From: Crocinitomicaceae bacterium
GTDB lineage: Bacteria > Bacteroidota > Bacteroidia > Flavobacteriales_D > Crocinitomicaceae
Length of the DNA stretch: 64,000 bases
Reading direction: 5' to 3'
Assembly (NCBI GenBank): GCA_020436025.1
Contig: JAGQYP010000006.1
Span: forward strand, 36,227-100,226
The notes beneath the pieces are model-generated. The model was not told the origin of the DNA. It ran no database searches and saw only the letters and a program-made list of their open reading frames with translations. The stretch's first letter is position 1, and each line of letters starts with the position of its first letter. A program made the position numbers and the translations under genes. This document shows positions 61,435 to 64,000 of this stretch, in pieces.

Positions 61435-62526
61435 CTATTCGTTGTAATTAAAGGTTTTGTGTCCGCCTTGAATCAAATATTTATCTCTTTTAAACAATTC
61501 CAGATCCGCAGCAACCATTTCTTTAATCAATTCCTCAAGTTTACACTTTGGCTCCCATCCGAAATCTTTTTTTGCTTTAGAGGCATCACCAATTAACAAA
61601 TCAACTTCTGTAGGACGATAGTATTTTGGGTCAATTTCGATGAGGACTTTACCCGTTTCCTTGCAAATTCCTTTTTCGTTTTCCGCTTTTCCTTCCCATT
61701 TTATATGAATATCGATTTCAGCAAATGCTTTTTCAATGAAGTATCGAACTGTTTCTGTTCTATTCGTAGCCAAAACATAATCATCTGCTTTATCTAGCTG
61801 CATCATCATCCACATTCCTTCAACATAATCTCTGGCATGACCCCAATCTCTTTTGGCGTCAATATTTCCCATGAACAATTTATCTTGAAGACCCAATTTG
61901 ATTTTCGCAACTGCTCTGGTAATCTTTCTTGTAACGAAAGTTTCTCCTCTAAGCGGGGACTCATGATTAAAAAGGATTCCATTACATGCGTAAATGCCGT
62001 AAGCTTCCCGATAGTTTTTTGTAATCCAATAGGCGTACATTTTTGCAACAGCATAAGGAGATCTTGGATAAAACGGAGTCTCTTCATTTTGAGGAACCGC
62101 CTGAACGTATCCGTACAACTCAGATGTGGACGCTTGATAAAATCTCGTTTTCTTTTCCAACTTTAAGATTCTGATCGCCTCTAAAATACGAAGTGCTCCA
62201 ATGGCATCTGCATTCGCCGTATATTCTGGAGTTTCGAAAGATACTTTCACATGAGATTGAGCCGCAAGATTGTATATTTCATCCGGATTTATTTCCTGAA
62301 CCAAACGAATCAAATTAGTGGAATCCGTTAAGTCTCCATAATGAAGAAAGAAATTCACATGCTCTTCATGCAAATCTTTGTACAAATGGTCAATTCGATC
62401 CGTATTAAAGAGTGAAGATCTTCTTTTTAAACCGTGAACGATATATCCCTTTTTTAATAAAAGTTCAGCAAGATAAGCCCCATCTTGTCCTGTAATCCCT
62501 GTAATAAAAGCAACTTTTTTTGTCAT
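61435..62526 (-). CDS. gmd: GDP-mannose 4,6-dehydratase
   Basis: A 363-residue extended SDR making GDP-4-keto-6-deoxymannose, with [69 protein letters not shown] and the [13 protein letters not shown] motif. Complete and normal in length. Its ATG directly follows the cysQ stop (TAG-ATG). Confidence 0.96.
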   Translation of the reverse strand: MTKKVAFITGITGQDGAYLAELLLKKGYIVHGLKRRSSLFNTDRIDHLYKDLHEEHVNFFLHYGDLTDSTNLIRLVQEINPDEIYNLAAQSHVKVSFETPEYTANADAIGALRILEAIRILKLEKKTRFYQASTSELYGYVQAVPQNEETPFYPRSPYAVAKMYAYWITKNYREAYGIYACNGILFNHESPLRGETFVTRKITRAVAKIKLGLQDKLFMGNIDAKRDWGHARDYVEGMWMMMQLDKADDYVLATNRTETVRYFIEKAFAEIDIHIKWEGKAENEKGICKETGKVLIEIDPKYYRPTEVDLLIGDASKAKKDFGWEPKCKLEELIKEMVAADLELFKRDKYLIQGGHKTFNYNE

Positions 62527-63315
62527 CTACTTATTGTTATATGCTATAAATGGTGGATTGAGAAGATTCTCCTTATTAAAACTTAGGGGTTTATTATAAT
62601 CCAAATGATCAATCGACCCACTCAACTGTTTTAAAATGGCAAATCCCGGAGCAATATCCCACTCCATTGTTTTCCCAAATCGAAGATAATAATCGGCTCT
62701 ATCCATTGCCAAATCTATGAATTTTAGTGCACTTCCTTTCGTTATTATTTCAATTTTTTCAGTTTGAAAGCGATCCATGGCACTAAATTTTAATCTTTCA
62801 AAATCTGCTCTTCTACTACAAATTAGTCGCACAACATCCTTTTTATTGTTGGTTGAAGTAGGTGATAAGGTCTGGACATGATGAAATTTACCATTGGAAT
62901 GAAATTCATATCTCACTACTTCATTCGTATAGCTCCCACCTATTAAAACTTCTTTTTCTGTTGGATTAAAAATGAATCCTAATACTGGTGTTTCCTTCAC
63001 TACCAAAGCAATATTAATGCAGAATTCTCCTGTTTTTCCGATAAATTCTTTGGTGCCATCTAGCGGATCAATCAGAAAATATTGATCAAATTTTTTTCGA
63101 TCCTCATAAAGTGGAATCTCTTTTTCCTCTGATATGATGGGAATATCAAATTGGGCCAATTGAGTTTCCAGAATATTGGTGGAAGCCAGATCTGCATCTG
63201 TAACAGGAGAATGATCTGATTTTTTATACACATCAAAATCAGTATGGTAGATTTCCAAAATCTTTTCCGAAGCCTCAATTCCAGCCTGCAGAGCTATTTC
63301 TACTAAATCCTTCAT
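62527..63315 (-). CDS. cysQ: 3'(2'),5'-bisphosphate nucleotidase
   Basis: A 262-residue Li+-sensitive phosphatase of the inositol monophosphatase fold, cleaving PAP to AMP. Metal motif FLIDPLDGTKEFIGK and the C-terminal WDIAPGFAIL, with an acidic EEKEIP from the earlier strand. Its start overlaps the deoC stop (ATGA). Confidence 0.92.
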   Translation of the reverse strand: MKDLVEIALQAGIEASEKILEIYHTDFDVYKKSDHSPVTDADLASTNILETQLAQFDIPIISEEKEIPLYEDRKKFDQYFLIDPLDGTKEFIGKTGEFCINIALVVKETPVLGFIFNPTEKEVLIGGSYTNEVVRYEFHSNGKFHHVQTLSPTSTNNKKDVVRLICSRRADFERLKFSAMDRFQTEKIEIITKGSALKFIDLAMDRADYYLRFGKTMEWDIAPGFAILKQLSGSIDHLDYNKPLSFNKENLLNPPFIAYNNK

Positions 63316-64000
63316 AGTTCGTTCAGTAAACTACTTGCGCCAATTCTAAAAAACTCTGGTTTAAGATGTTCTTTCCCCAGTATTTCTCTTACAATCTCAA
63401 CATATTGATTGGCATCTGTTACAGTTCGAATACCTCCAGATGCTTTAATCCCGATTCTTTTTCTGTTAGTGGCATGAAACTCCTTTATTGTCTCACACAT
63501 TACCTTAAATTTATCAGGTGTTGCTCCTTCGTGAATTTTTCCAGTGGAAGTCTTTAAAAAATCAAACCCGGATTCACAGGCCATTTTTGAGATGAAATGT
63601 AATTGAGAAAGAGCATCAAAATGTCCAGTTTCCAAAATGAGTTTGAGGATTTTGGAAGAAGCATGTTTTCGAATCAAAGTGAATTCATTTTGCAACTCAT
63701 CAAGCCTATTTTCTTTTACCAGATGATGTGAAATGACGATATCAATTTCATCAACTCCAAAAGCAACTGCCTCATCGATTTCAGCAAGTTTCATTTCAAG
63801 TGATATTTGAGAATGCGGAAATCCACCCAATACCACTACACTTGAAATAGAAGAGTTTTGCAACTCCTTTACTAATAATTCTGCATAGTAGGAATATGTA
63901 CAAACTCCAGCCACATTCATACCCTTTTGGCTGAGATCTTTGGCTTTATCGACAAAGCTTTGAATAGACCCTTTAGTTTCAAACGCGTTTAAAGAGGTAT
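63312..64000 (-). CDS. deoC: Deoxyribose-phosphate aldolase, 5' end outside window
   Basis: A class I aldolase that splits 2-deoxyribose 5-phosphate. The frame is open to the window edge: SLNAFETKGSIQSFVDKAKD precedes MNVAGVCTY, so the start lies beyond base 64000 and at least 229 residues are present. The Schiff-base lysine is in FLKTSTGK, the second lysine in IGIKASGGIR, with the acidic DEIDIVISH strand. It heads the visible part of the polysaccharide operon. Confidence 0.93.
   Translation of the reverse strand, partial: TSLNAFETKGSIQSFVDKAKDLSQKGMNVAGVCTYSYYAELLVKELQNSSISSVVVLGGFPHSQISLEMKLAEIDEAVAFGVDEIDIVISHHLVKENRLDELQNEFTLIRKHASSKILKLILETGHFDALSQLHFISKMACESGFDFLKTSTGKIHEGATPDKFKVMCETIKEFHATNRKRIGIKASGGIRTVTDANQYVEIVREILGKEHLKPEFFRIGASSLLNEL

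Noticed and set aside
1..64000. tRNA, rRNA or CRISPR arrays
   Set aside because: No cloverleaf-like block, conserved ribosomal RNA sequence or regularly spaced direct repeats were seen by eye; a tRNAscan or CRISPR search was not run.

Overview
The window is chromosomal DNA of a gliding, aerobic member of the Bacteroidetes, most likely a Flavobacteriales species. The grounds are: AT-rich, tightly packed genes; type IX secretion (T9SS) sorting tails on secreted proteins; gliding genes gldE and gldD and two RemB-like proteins; a SusC-type TonB-dependent receptor with a carboxypeptidase-regulatory domain; lipoproteins; and promoters carrying the Bacteroidetes -7 element TAnnTTTG. I saw no tRNA, rRNA, CRISPR array, prophage or insertion sequence. 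The family is inferred, not proven.

Layout. 0-5.5 kb: a modular surface protein with a small T9SS protein, trmB with an alkyltransferase-like DNA repair protein, a glycosyltransferase, and a copper monooxygenase/cytochrome c protein with a redoxin partner. 5.6-16.4 kb: an apparent phosphate-acquisition cluster with a PhoR/PhoB-like pair, a TonB-dependent receptor, a lipoprotein, a second PhoB-like regulator, a Na/Pi cotransporter carrying a PhoU domain, and an OprO/OprP-like porin. Three operons here have phased 11-bp TTAAC-like repeats at a constant distance from a TAnnTTTG element. 16.5-22.2 kb: a bestrophin, a lipoprotein, then a LuxE-like / polyphosphate kinase / exopolyphosphatase operon and a ferredoxin, so phosphate storage lies beside phosphate uptake.

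22.3-27.2 kb: aspS (frameshifted as given), a lipoprotein whose N-terminus contains a REP-like palindrome, an orphan response regulator, a family 2 glycosyltransferase and FtsE. 27.3-35.6 kb: a large TPR protein with an outer-membrane barrel, a cytosolic periplasmic-binding-fold protein, tyrS and an SDR enzyme. 35.6-41.1 kb: a prenol-phosphate glycosyltransferase-pyrC-DUF4296 operon, and HU-TPR-30 aa basic protein-RNase G-RecX. 41.4-46.1 kb: ssb-gldE-gldD and a secreted M14 carboxypeptidase. 46.1-51.0 kb: an esterase and pdxJ diverging from CBS-nadK and two tandem DUF6089-like barrels. 51.0-56.2 kb: the cytochrome oxidase accessory and subunit III/IV operon headed by heme O synthase. 56.3-64.0 kb: a polysaccharide operon (deoC-cysQ-gmd-fcl-RemB-WecA/MraY-type-RemB).

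Two genes are broken by one base at homopolymers: aspS at a T4 run, and the start of the copper monooxygenase at an A9 run. aspS is essential, so a sequence or assembly error is the leading explanation there. No intergenic gap exceeds 300 bases; the longest (14917-15205) holds the divergent Na/Pi and porin promoters.
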